Assembly: GCF_002086485.1 (NCBI RefSeq)
Contig: NZ_MVHF01000025.1
Location: forward strand, 1-64,000
Direction: 5' to 3'
Length of the DNA: 64,000 nt
Origin: Mycobacterium aquaticum
GTDB lineage: Bacteria > Actinomycetota > Actinomycetes > Mycobacteriales > Mycobacteriaceae
The position numbers were made by a program, and so were the translations under genes. The notes under the pieces were generated by a model, which was given only the letters and a program-made list of their open reading frames with translations, was not told the DNA's origin and did not search any database. Of this stretch, positions 8,752 to 17,621 are shown in pieces. Position 1 is the stretch's first letter. Each line of letters begins with the position of its first letter.

Positions 8752-9990
8752 TTAGAGCTGCACACCCAGCAGTGCGTCGACAGCTGCGGCCACCGCGCGC
8801 GGTGCGCTGGGGTCGTGTCCGCCGTAACCGATCGCGTCGTCAGCCCAACCATCAAGAGCGGCAAGTGCTTTCGGCGTGTCCAGATCATCGGCGAGATACT
8901 GCCGAACCCGCGCGATCACGTCGGTGGCGTCCGGGCCACCTGGCATGGTAGTGGCGTGCCGCCAGCGTTCCAGCCGGGCGTTGGCCTCGTCGAGCACCTG
9001 CCGGCTCCAGTACCGGTCGGCGCGATAGTGCCCCGCCAGCAATCCGAGCCGGATGGCGCCCGGGTCGACCCCGTCGGCGAGCAACCGGGACACCAGCACC
9101 AGGTTGCCACGGCTCTTGCTCATCTTGTGACCGTCCCAGCCGATCATGCCGGCGTGCACGTAGTGGCGCGCGAATCTACGCTCCCCCGTGACGGATTCGG
9201 CCTGCGCGGCGGAGAACTCGTGGTGGGGGAAGATCAGGTCGCTGCCGCCGCCCTGGATGTCCAGGCCCGTGCCGATGCGACTCAACGCGATTGCCGAACA
9301 CTCCACGTGCCAACCGGGCCGGCCCGGCCCGAACGGCGACGGCCAACTCGGCTCGCCCGGCCGGTGCGCGCGCCACAGCAGCGCGTCGAGCTCGTCGGCC
9401 TTGCCCGGCCGGTCCGGGTCGCCCCCACGCTCGCCGAACAGCCGCAGCATGGTCTCGCGGTCGTATCCGGATTCATAGCCGAACTGCACGGTCGCGTCGG
9501 CGCGGTAGTAGACGTCGGGGTATTGCGCATCGTCGACCACATACGCCGCGCCCGAGGCCAGCATCTTCTCGACCACCTCGACCACTTCGCCGATCGCGTC
9601 GGTGGCGGCCACGTAGTCGTGCGGCGGCAGCACGCGCAGTGCCGTCATGTCCTCGCGGAACAGCTGGGTCTCGCGGTCACCGAGCTCACGCCAGTCCAGG
9701 CCGTCGCGCGCGGCGCGCTCGAACAGCGGGTCGTCGACGTCGGTGATGTTCTGCACGTAGTGCACGGTGTGCCCGGCGTCCAGCCACAAGCGGTACACCA
9801 GGTCGAACGTCAGGTAGGTCGCCGCGTGGCCGAGGTGCGTCGCGTCGTAGGGCGTGATGCCACAGACGTACATGGTGGCCGTCGGCCCCGCCGCGACCGG
9901 GCGGACCTGCCGGTCGGCGGTGTCGTAAAGGCGCAGCTGAGGACCCCGCCCCGGCAGGGTAGGGATGTTCGGCGCCGGCCAAGACTGCAT
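8752..9990 (-). CDS. mshC: L-cysteine:1D-myo-inositol 2-amino-2-deoxy-alpha-D-glucopyranoside ligase
   Basis: 412-residue class I aminoacyl-tRNA-synthetase-like ligase that joins cysteine to GlcN-inositol in mycothiol synthesis. The HIGH-type motif is in CGITPYDATHLGHAATY near the N-terminus, and KMSKSRGN is in the C-terminal half. The MQSW start at 9990 gives the usual MshC length; an ATG ten codons earlier is less likely. The gene lies between cysQ and an SDR gene exactly as Rv2131c-Rv2130c-Rv2129c. It is distinguished from CysS by the shorter C-terminus lacking a tRNA-binding domain. Confidence 0.95.
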   Translation of the reverse strand: MQSWPAPNIPTLPGRGPQLRLYDTADRQVRPVAAGPTATMYVCGITPYDATHLGHAATYLTFDLVYRLWLDAGHTVHYVQNITDVDDPLFERAARDGLDWRELGDRETQLFREDMTALRVLPPHDYVAATDAIGEVVEVVEKMLASGAAYVVDDAQYPDVYYRADATVQFGYESGYDRETMLRLFGERGGDPDRPGKADELDALLWRAHRPGEPSWPSPFGPGRPGWHVECSAIALSRIGTGLDIQGGGSDLIFPHHEFSAAQAESVTGERRFARHYVHAGMIGWDGHKMSKSRGNLVLVSRLLADGVDPGAIRLGLLAGHYRADRYWSRQVLDEANARLERWRHATTMPGGPDATDVIARVRQYLADDLDTPKALAALDGWADDAIGYGGHDPSAPRAVAAAVDALLGVQL

Positions 9991-10111
9991 GGCTTCGACT
10001 TTAGGGTGCTCGGTCAGCACGGGTCTCCCCCGGTCGGTCGGGTCACCGAAGACAGGCTCGGTTCACCCAACTCAGACAACGACGAACGCCGATCCATTCC
10101 CGCCTTTGCGA

Positions 10112-10870
10112 TCACGCTGCGCCGATCGCCTCGAGCAGGATCGGGGCCAGCTCCGGGCGGCACATCACGAAATCCGGGAGATATGGATCGGCGCGGTTGT
10201 ACACCAACGTGGAGCCGTCCAGCCGGGAGGCGTGCAGCCCCGCCGCGAGCACCACACCGGCCGGGGCCGCCGAATCCCATTCCCACTGTCCGCCGGCGTG
10301 GATGTAGGCGTCGACGTCGCCGCGGACCACGGCCATCGCCTTGGCACCGGCCGAACCGATCCGCACCAGCTCGAAGTCGAGCCGTTCACGCATGCGCCAC
10401 AGCACGGGCGGCGGCCGGTTGGTACTCGCGGTGATCCGGATCGGGCCGTCCCGCCGTGGCGGCGGTGGCTGCACGGTATCGCTGCGGTAAACCTCGCCGC
10501 GGGCAGGCAACGCCACCACCGCATCGGTGAGCCCGGGCCCGCCTGCACGGTGGCGCTGCCACAGCGCGATGTGCACGGCCCAATCCTCCCGTCCCGGTAG
10601 GGAATACTCGCGCGTCCCGTCGACGGGGTCGACGATCCACACGCGGTCGGCGTCGACCCGGGACAGGTCGTCGACGGCCTCTTCACTGAGCACCGAGTCC
10701 TGCGGCCGGGCTTGCGCGAGCCGCTCCAGGATCAGGGCGTTGGAGCGCAGATCGCCCTCGTCGCCGAGGTAGTACGGATCGTAGAAACCGATCTCCTCGC
10801 GCACGGCCAGCAACAACTCGCCGGCCTCCTCGGCCACGGCAGCGGCCAGGTCGGCATCGGTCGAGTGCAT
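10112..10870 (-). CDS. cysQ: 3'(2'),5'-bisphosphate nucleotidase / inositol-phosphatase family protein
   Basis: 252-residue member of the Mg-dependent, lithium-sensitive phosphatase family. WIVDPVDGTREY supplies the DPxDGT metal-binding motif, with a preceding LSEEAVDD acidic site. CysQ clears 3'-phosphoadenosine 5'-phosphate produced in sulfate assimilation. It lies upstream of mshC on the same strand (121-bp gap), as in M. tuberculosis Rv2131c. No Shine-Dalgarno sequence is visible; the start codon directly abuts a perfect palindrome at 10871-10887. Confidence 0.9.
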   Translation of the reverse strand: MHSTDADLAAAVAEEAGELLLAVREEIGFYDPYYLGDEGDLRSNALILERLAQARPQDSVLSEEAVDDLSRVDADRVWIVDPVDGTREYSLPGREDWAVHIALWQRHRAGGPGLTDAVVALPARGEVYRSDTVQPPPPRRDGPIRITASTNRPPPVLWRMRERLDFELVRIGSAGAKAMAVVRGDVDAYIHAGGQWEWDSAAPAGVVLAAGLHASRLDGSTLVYNRADPYLPDFVMCRPELAPILLEAIGAA

Positions 10871-10887
10871 CCAGTCAGTTTGACTGG
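10871..10887. promoter_or_regulatory. Palindrome abutting the cysQ start codon
   Basis: CCAGTCA and TGACTGG, seven bases each, form a perfect inverted repeat around GTT, directly adjoining the cysQ ATG. It occupies the place where a ribosome site or transcription start would be, so it could be an operator or a short 5' hairpin. Confidence 0.4.
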
Positions 10888-10967
10888 TGTGCGCGACGGA
10901 CCTCGAATCGGGGTTGGGGTGTGGCGGTTCCGCCGATCACGTGGCGAAGGCAGCTCACCATGGCCGT

Positions 10968-10973
10968 TAGGAT
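10968..10973 (+). promoter_or_regulatory. Candidate -10 element for a leaderless transcript
   Basis: TAGGAT fits the mycobacterial TANNNT -10 pattern. Seven bases separate it from GTG 10981, so transcription would begin at or next to the start codon. This is the reason for preferring that start over the ATG at 10960. Confidence 0.4.
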
Positions 10974-10980
10974 TCATCGG

Positions 10981-11388
10981 GTGACCGAGCAAACCCCGAG
11001 CGTGACCCTGTCCCCCGCCTGGCAAAGGCGGTTCGATTTCTTCACCATCTACGGCCTGCCGAACTCGTCGCCGGAGTCCAAGGCGGTCTACCGGTCGCTG
11101 CCGTTCGGCACCAAGTTGCGCATCGGCTCGAACTTCCCCGCCTTCTTCTTCGGCCCCATCTACTTTTTCGTCAAGGGCATGTGGCGCAAGGGGCTGACCC
11201 TGTTCGGCATCGCGATGGCCATCTCCGCGGTACTCGTCGTCCTCGACGTGTCCGACAACGTCACCCGTGCGGCAGGCATCGCCGTGGCCTCGGTCGCGAT
11301 GAGCACTGCGAACTACGCGTACTACCTGCACGTGACCCGAGGCAGTCAATCCTGGAACCTGTTCGAGGGATTCGGCCGCAAGCGGTAG
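10981..11388 (+). CDS. DUF2628-like small membrane protein
   Basis: About 135 residues from GTG 10981 (alternative ATG 10960). A conserved cytosolic start, FDFFTIYGLPNSSPESKAVY, is followed by a patch of aromatic residues (FPAFFFGPIYFFVKGMW) and two hydrophobic segments (TLFGIAMAISAVLVVLDV and AAGIAVASVAMSTANYAYY). The arrangement resembles DUF2628 membrane proteins of unknown function. It ends six bases before the next gene on the same strand, so the two are probably co-transcribed. No biochemical role can be assigned. Confidence 0.7.
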   Translation: MTEQTPSVTLSPAWQRRFDFFTIYGLPNSSPESKAVYRSLPFGTKLRIGSNFPAFFFGPIYFFVKGMWRKGLTLFGIAMAISAVLVVLDVSDNVTRAAGIAVASVAMSTANYAYYLHVTRGSQSWNLFEGFGRKR

Positions 11389-11394
11389 ACGGCG

Positions 11395-12069
11395 ATGCGC
11401 ATCCTCGACTGGGACACCGGGGATCTCGACGAGCTCAGCCGCTTCATCCGCGCGCGGCTGGTCGCGGGCTTCTGGCAGTTCGACGACCTGCTCGACTGGG
11501 TGGCGGCGTGGGTGGACGATTCCGGGGTGGTTCGGCCCGAGGAGGCCACGGCACTGCTGGAATCGATGTGGGCCCAACGACTTTCCGAGCAGGCGACGTG
11601 GCAGGACACCGGCGACTACGGGCGGCTGCAATATGTGTTCACCCAGTTGGAGTCGGAGGGCATCCTGGCCCGGATGTGCTTCGCGTGCTGCACCACCTGC
11701 GCGACGCACGAGATCGACGACGAACGGACACCCAACCCGGATCCGAACGACTGGTACCGCTATCGCGAGTGGGCGTACACCTTCTTCCACGAACAGGACG
11801 CTGCGCGCCTCGGCGACCCCGATCCGGTGCTCTACCTGGGCTACAGCGCTTTTCGCCCGCACCCGGCGTTACCGCAGGCGCTGATACGCGCCGCCGCGGC
11901 GGGCGATGAATCCGCGTCCGCCGAGATCACCGAGCGCACCGAGACACTGCTCGGTGAGCGAATCGTGCTGCTGGCCAATCATTATGGGCTGGCGACGACG
12001 TGGTCGGGGTCGAGGCGCGACCGCATCGAGGTCAATGTCCGCGAGTGGCGTAAACCGCTGCCGGAGTAG
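11395..12069 (+). CDS. Conserved hypothetical protein, DUF6891-like
   Basis: 224-residue soluble protein without signal or membrane segments. A cysteine cluster, CFACCTTCATHEID near residues 99-112, could bind a metal. Other visible patches are RYREWAYTFFHEQD, YLGYSAF and a C-terminal RRDRIEVNVREWRKPLP. The pattern resembles actinobacterial DUF6891 proteins, whose function is unknown. It is tightly spaced behind the DUF2628-like gene. Confidence 0.65.
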   Translation: MRILDWDTGDLDELSRFIRARLVAGFWQFDDLLDWVAAWVDDSGVVRPEEATALLESMWAQRLSEQATWQDTGDYGRLQYVFTQLESEGILARMCFACCTTCATHEIDDERTPNPDPNDWYRYREWAYTFFHEQDAARLGDPDPVLYLGYSAFRPHPALPQALIRAAAAGDESASAEITERTETLLGERIVLLANHYGLATTWSGSRRDRIEVNVREWRKPLPE

Positions 12070-12093
12070 AGATTCCACAGTGGCCATCCGGCA

Positions 12094-13011
12094 CTAGACA
12101 GCGGGCGCGATCTCCTCGATGACCCACTGCGCGTAGTCCAGGTACTCGGTCACATCCTGCACCGGCGGTATCGGCACACTGCTGATCGTCACGCCCAGTT
12201 CGCTGAACCGGCCGAGCTTGTCGATGATCTCGCCCGCACTCATGCCCGTACGCTGGGTCGGATCATCCTTGACCACATGCCCTTCGCCGATGAGTGAGGT
12301 GCCCAGGCCGTACATCACGTCGAACGGCCGGCCGTCATAGGACTGCTGGGATTTGATGAAGTCGATCCGGGCTGGGAACTGCTCGGGCTGGGTCAGAAAC
12401 GGCATCCACCCGCAACTGAACCTGGCCGCGCGTTGGAGCGCCAGGTCGGCATCGCCGCCGATCCAGATGGGGATGTGCGGCTGCTGCACTGGTTTCGGCT
12501 GGAATGCGACGTCGTCGAACGTGACGTACTCTCCTTCGAATCTCGGCGACTCGCTGGTCCACAATTCGATGATGGCGCTGAGATACTCGTCGGCCATCCG
12601 CCCGCGTTCGTGAAAGGGCACCCCGAGCATCCGGAATTCCTCGGCGTCCCAACCGATACCGAACGTGACGCCGATCCGGCCGCCACTCATCCAGTCCGCT
12701 GTTGCCAGCGCTTTGGCCATGATGACCGGATGCTGCAGCGGTAGCAGAGTGGCGCAGGTACTCAGCCGGATGGTCTGCGTGGCCCCCGCGAGATAGGCCT
12801 GGGCGACCGTGGAATGGAAGTAGTGCGGTCCTGTCAGTGCGACGTGGGAGCGCGGTACCAGGAAATGCTCCGGTACCGCGATCAATCCGTATCCAAGTTC
12901 CTCGGCCCGCCTGGCCATCATGGCCTGGTCCGCTCCGGTGACGGTGAGCTCCCACGGCTGGGTCAACGCGGCGAGTTCCATCGTGTGGGGCATGACGAAC
13001 ATCAGCTGCAT
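12094..13011 (-). CDS. LLM-class (luciferase-like) F420-dependent oxidoreductase
   Basis: 305-residue TIM-barrel protein of the bacterial luciferase-like monooxygenase superfamily. Features are the N-terminal MLFVMPHT-like strand, GLIAVPEHFLVPRSH, LSTCATLLPLQHPVIMAKALATAD and TFGIGWDAEEFRMLG, the usual F420 or FMN binding loops. Mycobacteria mostly use F420 in this family, so F420-dependence is likely but not proven. ATG 13011 has GGAGC seven bases upstream. The substrate is unknown. Confidence 0.85.
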   Translation of the reverse strand: MQLMFVMPHTMELAALTQPWELTVTGADQAMMARRAEELGYGLIAVPEHFLVPRSHVALTGPHYFHSTVAQAYLAGATQTIRLSTCATLLPLQHPVIMAKALATADWMSGGRIGVTFGIGWDAEEFRMLGVPFHERGRMADEYLSAIIELWTSESPRFEGEYVTFDDVAFQPKPVQQPHIPIWIGGDADLALQRAARFSCGWMPFLTQPEQFPARIDFIKSQQSYDGRPFDVMYGLGTSLIGEGHVVKDDPTQRTGMSAGEIIDKLGRFSELGVTISSVPIPPVQDVTEYLDYAQWVIEEIAPAV

Positions 13012-13126
13012 GACGTGCTCCGATCACTGCGCGCCGATCTGGCTGAGCACAGTCTGCGGGCGTCCGCCGCGGCCGCCTAGAGTAGCGAGATACCTAATCG
13101 CGACACGGACATACGCCCCACAGAGG

Positions 13127-13993
13127 CTAGAACGCCGGCCACGGGATGGGCCTGCGCCGGTCCGGTGTCGGCATCACCGGATTGTCCAGCAGTCCAACAA
13201 CTCTGGCCCGCAGCGCGGCAATCTCGCGGTCGGTGATGTGGTCGCACAATTGCTCGGCCAGGTCGCCCGCCAGCCGGTCCCGCAGGGCCGCCACGGCGAC
13301 GAGCGTGTCGTCGTCCACCGGCTTGCCCGCCCAGCCCCACAGCACGGTGCGCAGCTTGTCCTCGACGTGCAGGCTGACACCGTGGTCGACGCCGTAGACC
13401 CCGCCGTCGACGCCGGCCAGGATGTGCCCACCCTTGCGATCGGCATTGTTGATCAGCACGTCGAACACCGCCATCCGATACAGCCGGGGGTCGTCGGCGT
13501 GCACCAGCGTCACCTCGTCGCCGGCGTAGTCGTAGGCCTGCAGGATGGGCATGTAACCGGGTGGGACATGCCCCGCGGGCACAAGGTCGACGAGATCCAG
13601 CGCGGCCTGCGCCAGTTCGTCGCCGGCGGTGCTAGTGTCGCTGCCCACGTCCGCGTCGTCCCCGGGTTGGTCCACCCACCGTTGCACCATTCCGATGCCG
13701 GCAGGCCCGTCACGAATGATGGTCTGGGGCACGATGTTCCACCCCAGGGCCACTGACACCAGGTACGCGGCCACCTCGCGGCCTGCGAGTGTGCCGTCGG
13801 GGAAATCCCACAGCGGGGCCTCGCCGCGCACCGGTTTGTACACGCAGTGCACCAGACCGTCCCGCAGTTGCGCCTCGCACAGGAACGTGGCGTTGCTCGC
13901 CGAACGGATCCGACCGATCACCGTGAGCTCGCCGCCCGCCAACGCCTCATCGACGTCAAAGGAGTCCGGCTCGCCGTCAGCCCTCGGCGTCAT
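13127..13993 (-). CDS. SCO1664-family conserved protein (Rv2133c-like)
   Basis: About 288 residues from the MTPRADGEPD start, which overlaps the end of the DUF3090 gene by 17 bases. It has a kinase-like fold signature: CVYKPVRGEAPLWDFPDGTLAGREVAAYLVS, then AVFDVLINNADRKGGHIL and GVDHGVSLH, the NADRK-H-D arrangement of PI3K/HipA-like proteins. It is last in the leftward operon uppP-phosphatase-DUF3090-this gene, matching Rv2136c-Rv2133c. Kinase activity is plausible from the fold but has not been shown. Confidence 0.8.
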   Translation of the reverse strand: MTPRADGEPDSFDVDEALAGGELTVIGRIRSASNATFLCEAQLRDGLVHCVYKPVRGEAPLWDFPDGTLAGREVAAYLVSVALGWNIVPQTIIRDGPAGIGMVQRWVDQPGDDADVGSDTSTAGDELAQAALDLVDLVPAGHVPPGYMPILQAYDYAGDEVTLVHADDPRLYRMAVFDVLINNADRKGGHILAGVDGGVYGVDHGVSLHVEDKLRTVLWGWAGKPVDDDTLVAVAALRDRLAGDLAEQLCDHITDREIAALRARVVGLLDNPVMPTPDRRRPIPWPAF

Positions 13994-14564
13994 CTTCGGT
14001 TCCGGCGATGGCGCCGCGCCGGTAGCCGTTGGTACGTACACAGATGTGGCCGTCGGGGTCCAGCGGCTCATCGCACAGCGGGCACGGTGGCCGCCCGGCC
14101 GAGATGACCCGGTTGGACCGTGTCGCGAACTCCCTGGCCGACTCGGGCGTCAGGAACACCCGCACCGCGTCGGGACCTTCCTCGGCGTCGTCGAGCACCA
14201 CCGACGCGTCGAACTCGGCATCCGAGACCGCCAGCAGTTCCACCACCACCGTCTGCGCCTCGGAGTCCCAGCCCAGGCCCATGGTGCCGACGCGGAACTC
14301 CGCGTCCACGGGCGTGATGAGCGGCCGCAGGTCGGTCACTTCGCCGGTGTCAGGCGGGATGGGGGTGCCGAACCGGCGGTTGATCTCCAACAGCAGTGCC
14401 CCGATGCGTTCGGCCAGCACCGCGACCTGTTGCTTCTCCAGCACCACCGAGATCACCCGGCTGTCGTGGACAGCCTGCAGGTAGAAGGTCCGATTTCCGG
14501 GTTGACCGACGGTCCCGGCCACGAAGCGGTCGGGAGTGCGGAAGACGTGAATTGCGCGGGCCAT
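13977..14564 (-). CDS. DUF3090 family protein (Rv2134c-like)
   Basis: 195 residues from ATG 14564, preceded by GGAAGG. The N-terminus MARAIHVFRTPDRFVAGTVG and the C-terminal CPLCDEPLDPDGHIC (two CxxC/H-type pairs, a likely zinc knuckle) are typical of actinobacterial DUF3090. Function is unknown. It is almost always paired with the SCO1664-family gene and a histidine-phosphatase gene, as here, which suggests a shared task. Confidence 0.85.
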   Translation of the reverse strand: MARAIHVFRTPDRFVAGTVGQPGNRTFYLQAVHDSRVISVVLEKQQVAVLAERIGALLLEINRRFGTPIPPDTGEVTDLRPLITPVDAEFRVGTMGLGWDSEAQTVVVELLAVSDAEFDASVVLDDAEEGPDAVRVFLTPESAREFATRSNRVISAGRPPCPLCDEPLDPDGHICVRTNGYRRGAIAGTEDDAEG

Positions 14565-14599
14565 GGCACCTTCCAAAATACCGGTTGGAGCACCGACGG

Positions 14600-15271
14600 T
14601 CAGTCAGTGGACCCGCCGACCACCGCATCGGTGGCAGGTTTGGCAGCCAGTCCGGCGCTCAGCTGCGGACCGGTGTGGTTGATGTGCACGACAAATGGAC
14701 GCATGTCGGTGTAGCGGATCACGCTCATGGACGCCGGGTCGGCCGTGATGCGCTGGAAGCCATCCAGGTGCACCCCGAGCGCGTCGGCGAGGATCGCCTT
14801 GATCACGTCGCCATGGGTGCACGCGACCCACAGCGCGTCGGCGCCATGTTCGGCGGCCAGCGCGCGGTCCCGTTCCCGAATCGCGGCCACCGCGCGGGCC
14901 TGGACCTGCGCCAACCCCTCGCCATCGGGGAACACCGCGGCGCTGGGCTGCTGCTGCACCACGCCCCACAGCGGTTCCTTCACCAGCTCACCGATCTTGC
15001 GGCCGGTCCAGGCACCGTAGTCCACCTCGGTCAGCCGGTCGTCGACGATCGCTTCCAGCCCGAGCGCGGCGGCCAGCGGCGCCACCGTCCGCTCGCAGCG
15101 CAGCAGCGGCGACCGGACGATCGCACGCACCGGGAGCTCCCCCACCCGGTCGACGACGGCCGCGGCCTGTTCGACGCCGCGCTCGTCGAGGTCGACGCCC
15201 TCCGACCGGCCCGCGAGCGTCTGGGCGGTGTTCGACGTCGAGCGCCCATGCCGCAGCAGGATGACGGTCAT
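14600..15271 (-). CDS. Histidine phosphatase (phosphoglycerate-mutase-like) family protein
   Basis: 223-residue branch-1 histidine phosphatase. The phosphohistidine motif LLRHGRSTSN lies at residues 5-14, with Arg in IVRSPLLRCERT and the second His in VACTHGDVIKAIL. Members act as phosphatases on varied small molecules rather than as glycolytic mutases. GAGGAG sits six bases before the start, and uppP ends 25 bp upstream on the same strand. This corresponds to Rv2135c. The substrate is unknown. Confidence 0.87.
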   Translation of the reverse strand: MTVILLRHGRSTSNTAQTLAGRSEGVDLDERGVEQAAAVVDRVGELPVRAIVRSPLLRCERTVAPLAAALGLEAIVDDRLTEVDYGAWTGRKIGELVKEPLWGVVQQQPSAAVFPDGEGLAQVQARAVAAIRERDRALAAEHGADALWVACTHGDVIKAILADALGVHLDGFQRITADPASMSVIRYTDMRPFVVHINHTGPQLSAGLAAKPATDAVVGGSTD

Positions 15272-15296
15272 ATCAGCTCCTCGCGCAAGCGCTCGA

Positions 15297-16127
15297 TCAT
15301 TGTGCCGCCAGCACTCCGGTACCCAGCAGCACGAGCACCACCACGCCGGCCAGCACGCGATAGCCGACGAACCAGTACATGCTGTGGGACACCAGGAATT
15401 TCAGGAACCAGGCGATGGCGGCGAACCCGACGACGAAGGCGATCACCGTCGCCACCAGCAGCTGAGGGCCGCTGGCGCTCATACCCTCCCCGACCGGGTG
15501 GAACGCGTCGGGCAGTGAGAACAGCCCTGAGGCGAACACCGCCGGGATGGCCAGCAGGAAACCGAACCGGGCCGCCAGTTCGCGGTCCAGCCCGAGAAAC
15601 AGCCCGGCGCTGATCGTCGCCCCCGAGCGCGACACGCCGGGTACCAGCGCCAGGCACTGCGCCAGGCCGACCACCACGCTGTCGCGCCAGGTGAGCTGCT
15701 CCACCTGACGGGTCTGCTTACCGAAATACTCGGCCGCGGCGATCACCGCCGAGAACACGATCAGTGCCGATGCGACGAGCCAGAGATTACGTGCGCCGGT
15801 GCGGATCTCATCCTTGAACAACAGCCCGAAAACCCCGATCGGGACGCTGCCGATGATCACGAACCAGCCGAGGCGGTAGTCGGCGTCCCGGTGCGCCGCG
15901 ACGAACAGCCCGTTGAACCAGGCCTTGACGATCCGCCAGATGTCGCGCGCGAAATAAATCAGCACGGCCAGTTCGGTACCGAGTTGGGTGACCGCGGTGA
16001 ACGAGGCGCCCGCGTCGTCGTGGAACAACAGCCGTGAGGTGATCGCGAGATGTCCGGACGACGAGACCGGAAGAAATTCGGTGAGCCCCTGCACAATCGA
16101 CAACACGACCACTTGCAGCCACGACAT
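15297..16127 (-). CDS. uppP: Undecaprenyl-diphosphatase
   Basis: 276-residue polytopic membrane protein of the BacA/UppP family, which recycles undecaprenyl (in mycobacteria decaprenyl) diphosphate for cell-wall synthesis. The active-site motifs are QGLTEFLPVSSSGHL near the N-terminus and LVPGVSRSGATIS in the middle. ATG 16127 (MSWLQVV) gives the family length; GTG 16145 would add six residues. It is first in the operon matching Rv2136c-Rv2133c. Confidence 0.93.
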   Translation of the reverse strand: MSWLQVVVLSIVQGLTEFLPVSSSGHLAITSRLLFHDDAGASFTAVTQLGTELAVLIYFARDIWRIVKAWFNGLFVAAHRDADYRLGWFVIIGSVPIGVFGLLFKDEIRTGARNLWLVASALIVFSAVIAAAEYFGKQTRQVEQLTWRDSVVVGLAQCLALVPGVSRSGATISAGLFLGLDRELAARFGFLLAIPAVFASGLFSLPDAFHPVGEGMSASGPQLLVATVIAFVVGFAAIAWFLKFLVSHSMYWFVGYRVLAGVVVLVLLGTGVLAAQ

Positions 16128-16172
16128 CGCCGGCACGTCAATCACGACGACGACCGTACCGTGGGGGTTCGG

Positions 16173-16496
16173 TCAGCGCCCGAGGCGCGGTACCGGCTGC
16201 GCGTCGGCGACCGCGTCACGCACCGTCGCCGACAAGCTGCGCTCGTCGGTCAGATCAATATCGGTCAGTTTGCGGGTGGCGAGCGCCACCACGTCTTCTT
16301 CGGCGGGCACCGGTCCAGACAAGCGCGGCCGGTACACCTCGATGATCAGCTGCCCGCGTTCGATGTGGAAGGAGAAGGTACGGCCGTCACCGACCTGGCC
16401 AAATCCACTGGCGTGGACGCCCGTGGAAATGTCCTCGATAGCAAACTCCTGGTACCCCGGTTCCCGGTCTGCAGCGAGGGTCATGCTTCGCACCAT
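16173..16496 (-). CDS. Conserved hypothetical protein (Rv2137c-like)
   Basis: About 107 residues from ATG 16496 (alternative 16484). It is a small soluble protein rich in beta-strand patterns (RTFSFHIERGQLIIEVYRP), followed by PAEEDVVALATRKLTDIDLTD and a C-terminal helix. No enzymatic motif is visible. It is divergent from lppL and downstream of the uppP region, as Rv2137c is in M. tuberculosis. Confidence 0.65.
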   Translation of the reverse strand: MVRSMTLAADREPGYQEFAIEDISTGVHASGFGQVGDGRTFSFHIERGQLIIEVYRPRLSGPVPAEEDVVALATRKLTDIDLTDERSLSATVRDAVADAQPVPRLGR

Positions 16497-16598
16497 ACTC
16501 TTGCTTATGCAACGACGTGCGCCAGACGCGTCCAAATGCCCGCCGCGGCCGTGCATAGACTGGTCGGTCAACCATCCGCCCCGAACGAGAGCCGTCCG

Positions 16599-17621
16599 TT
16601 GCGCCTAATCCCTGCAGGTCAGCCGTTTCGTGCTGGCGTGGCAGCACTGGCACTGCTGCTCGCGCCGGGTTGTTCGTCGAACCCGGCCGACGCTCCGCCA
16701 CCGACCATCGAACCCGCCCAGGCCGCGGTTTCCCCGCCAGTGACCGGCGTCCCCGACGGCGAAGTCCGTCCCGTCGGCGGCCGAGCACAGTCCGCGGTGT
16801 TCGATCCAGCAACGACCAGCCTGGCCGTGCTCGGCCCCGGGCCCGACGGGCAGTCGATGGTCACCCTCGTGGCCGGGACCCAGCCGCCGCGCACGGTACT
16901 GCTGCCCGCGACGGCGTCGACGATGGCCGCCGACGGCCGCGGCGGACTGCTCCTCGCGACCCGCGGCGGGTACTTCCGCGTCGACATCGCAGCGGGTAAG
17001 GCGACCAAAGTCACGGTCGCCGGCGAGCAGGACACCGATTTCACTGCCATCGCGTTGCGAGCCGACGGCAAGGCAGTACTCGGCAGCGCCGCCGGCGCGG
17101 TCTACACGTTGAGTGCCCCCGACACCGTCGGCGCCAAACTCAAGATTTTCGCGAGGGTGGATGAGCTTGCCACCCAGGGGAATACCACGGTGGTGTTGGA
17201 CCGCGGCCAGACCTCGGTGACCGAGGTCGACGTCACCGGCACCAAGGCCGAGCAGGCGCTGCGAGCCGGCGACGGTGCCACCACCATGGCCGTCGACCCG
17301 CACGGCCGGGTCCTCGTCGCCGACACCCGCGGCGACGAACTGCTGGTGTTCGGTACCGACCCGCTGATCATGCGTCAGCGCTACCCGGTGCGGGCCGCGC
17401 CGTACGGGCTGGTCGGTACATCACGGCTGGCCTGGGTGTCACAGACCGCCGACAACACTGTCATTGGTTACGATCTTGACACCGGCATTCCCGTCGAAAA
17501 GGTGCGTTATCGAACCGTGCAGCAACCCAACTCCCTGGCCTATGACGACAAGTCCGGCACGCTGTATGTGGTGTCCGGCTCGGGAGCGGGCGTGCAGGTG
17601 ATCCCGCACGCGGGGGGATGA
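16599..17621 (+). CDS. lppL: Beta-propeller lipoprotein LppL
   Basis: About 340 residues from TTG 16599, with GAGAG upstream; ATG 16536 is an alternative. The N-terminus is a lipoprotein signal ending LLLAPGC, Cys25 being lipidated. The mature protein shows repeated blades of the YVTN/NHL kind (LAVLGPGPDGQSMVTL, AVDPHGRVLVADTRGDELLV, NSLAYDDKSGTLYVVSG), so a surface beta-propeller is likely. It is followed by the DUF5703 gene and pyrD with ATGA or GTGA overlaps, the order of Rv2138-Rv2139. Its role is unknown. Confidence 0.8.
   Translation: MRLIPAGQPFRAGVAALALLLAPGCSSNPADAPPPTIEPAQAAVSPPVTGVPDGEVRPVGGRAQSAVFDPATTSLAVLGPGPDGQSMVTLVAGTQPPRTVLLPATASTMAADGRGGLLLATRGGYFRVDIAAGKATKVTVAGEQDTDFTAIALRADGKAVLGSAAGAVYTLSAPDTVGAKLKIFARVDELATQGNTTVVLDRGQTSVTEVDVTGTKAEQALRAGDGATTMAVDPHGRVLVADTRGDELLVFGTDPLIMRQRYPVRAAPYGLVGTSRLAWVSQTADNTVIGYDLDTGIPVEKVRYRTVQQPNSLAYDDKSGTLYVVSGSGAGVQVIPHAGG

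Noticed and set aside
8815..10434. Long plus-strand open frame opposite mshC and cysQ
   Set aside because: High-GC antisense frame with Arg/Pro/His-rich nonsense composition; it covers two clear genes on the other strand and has no motifs.
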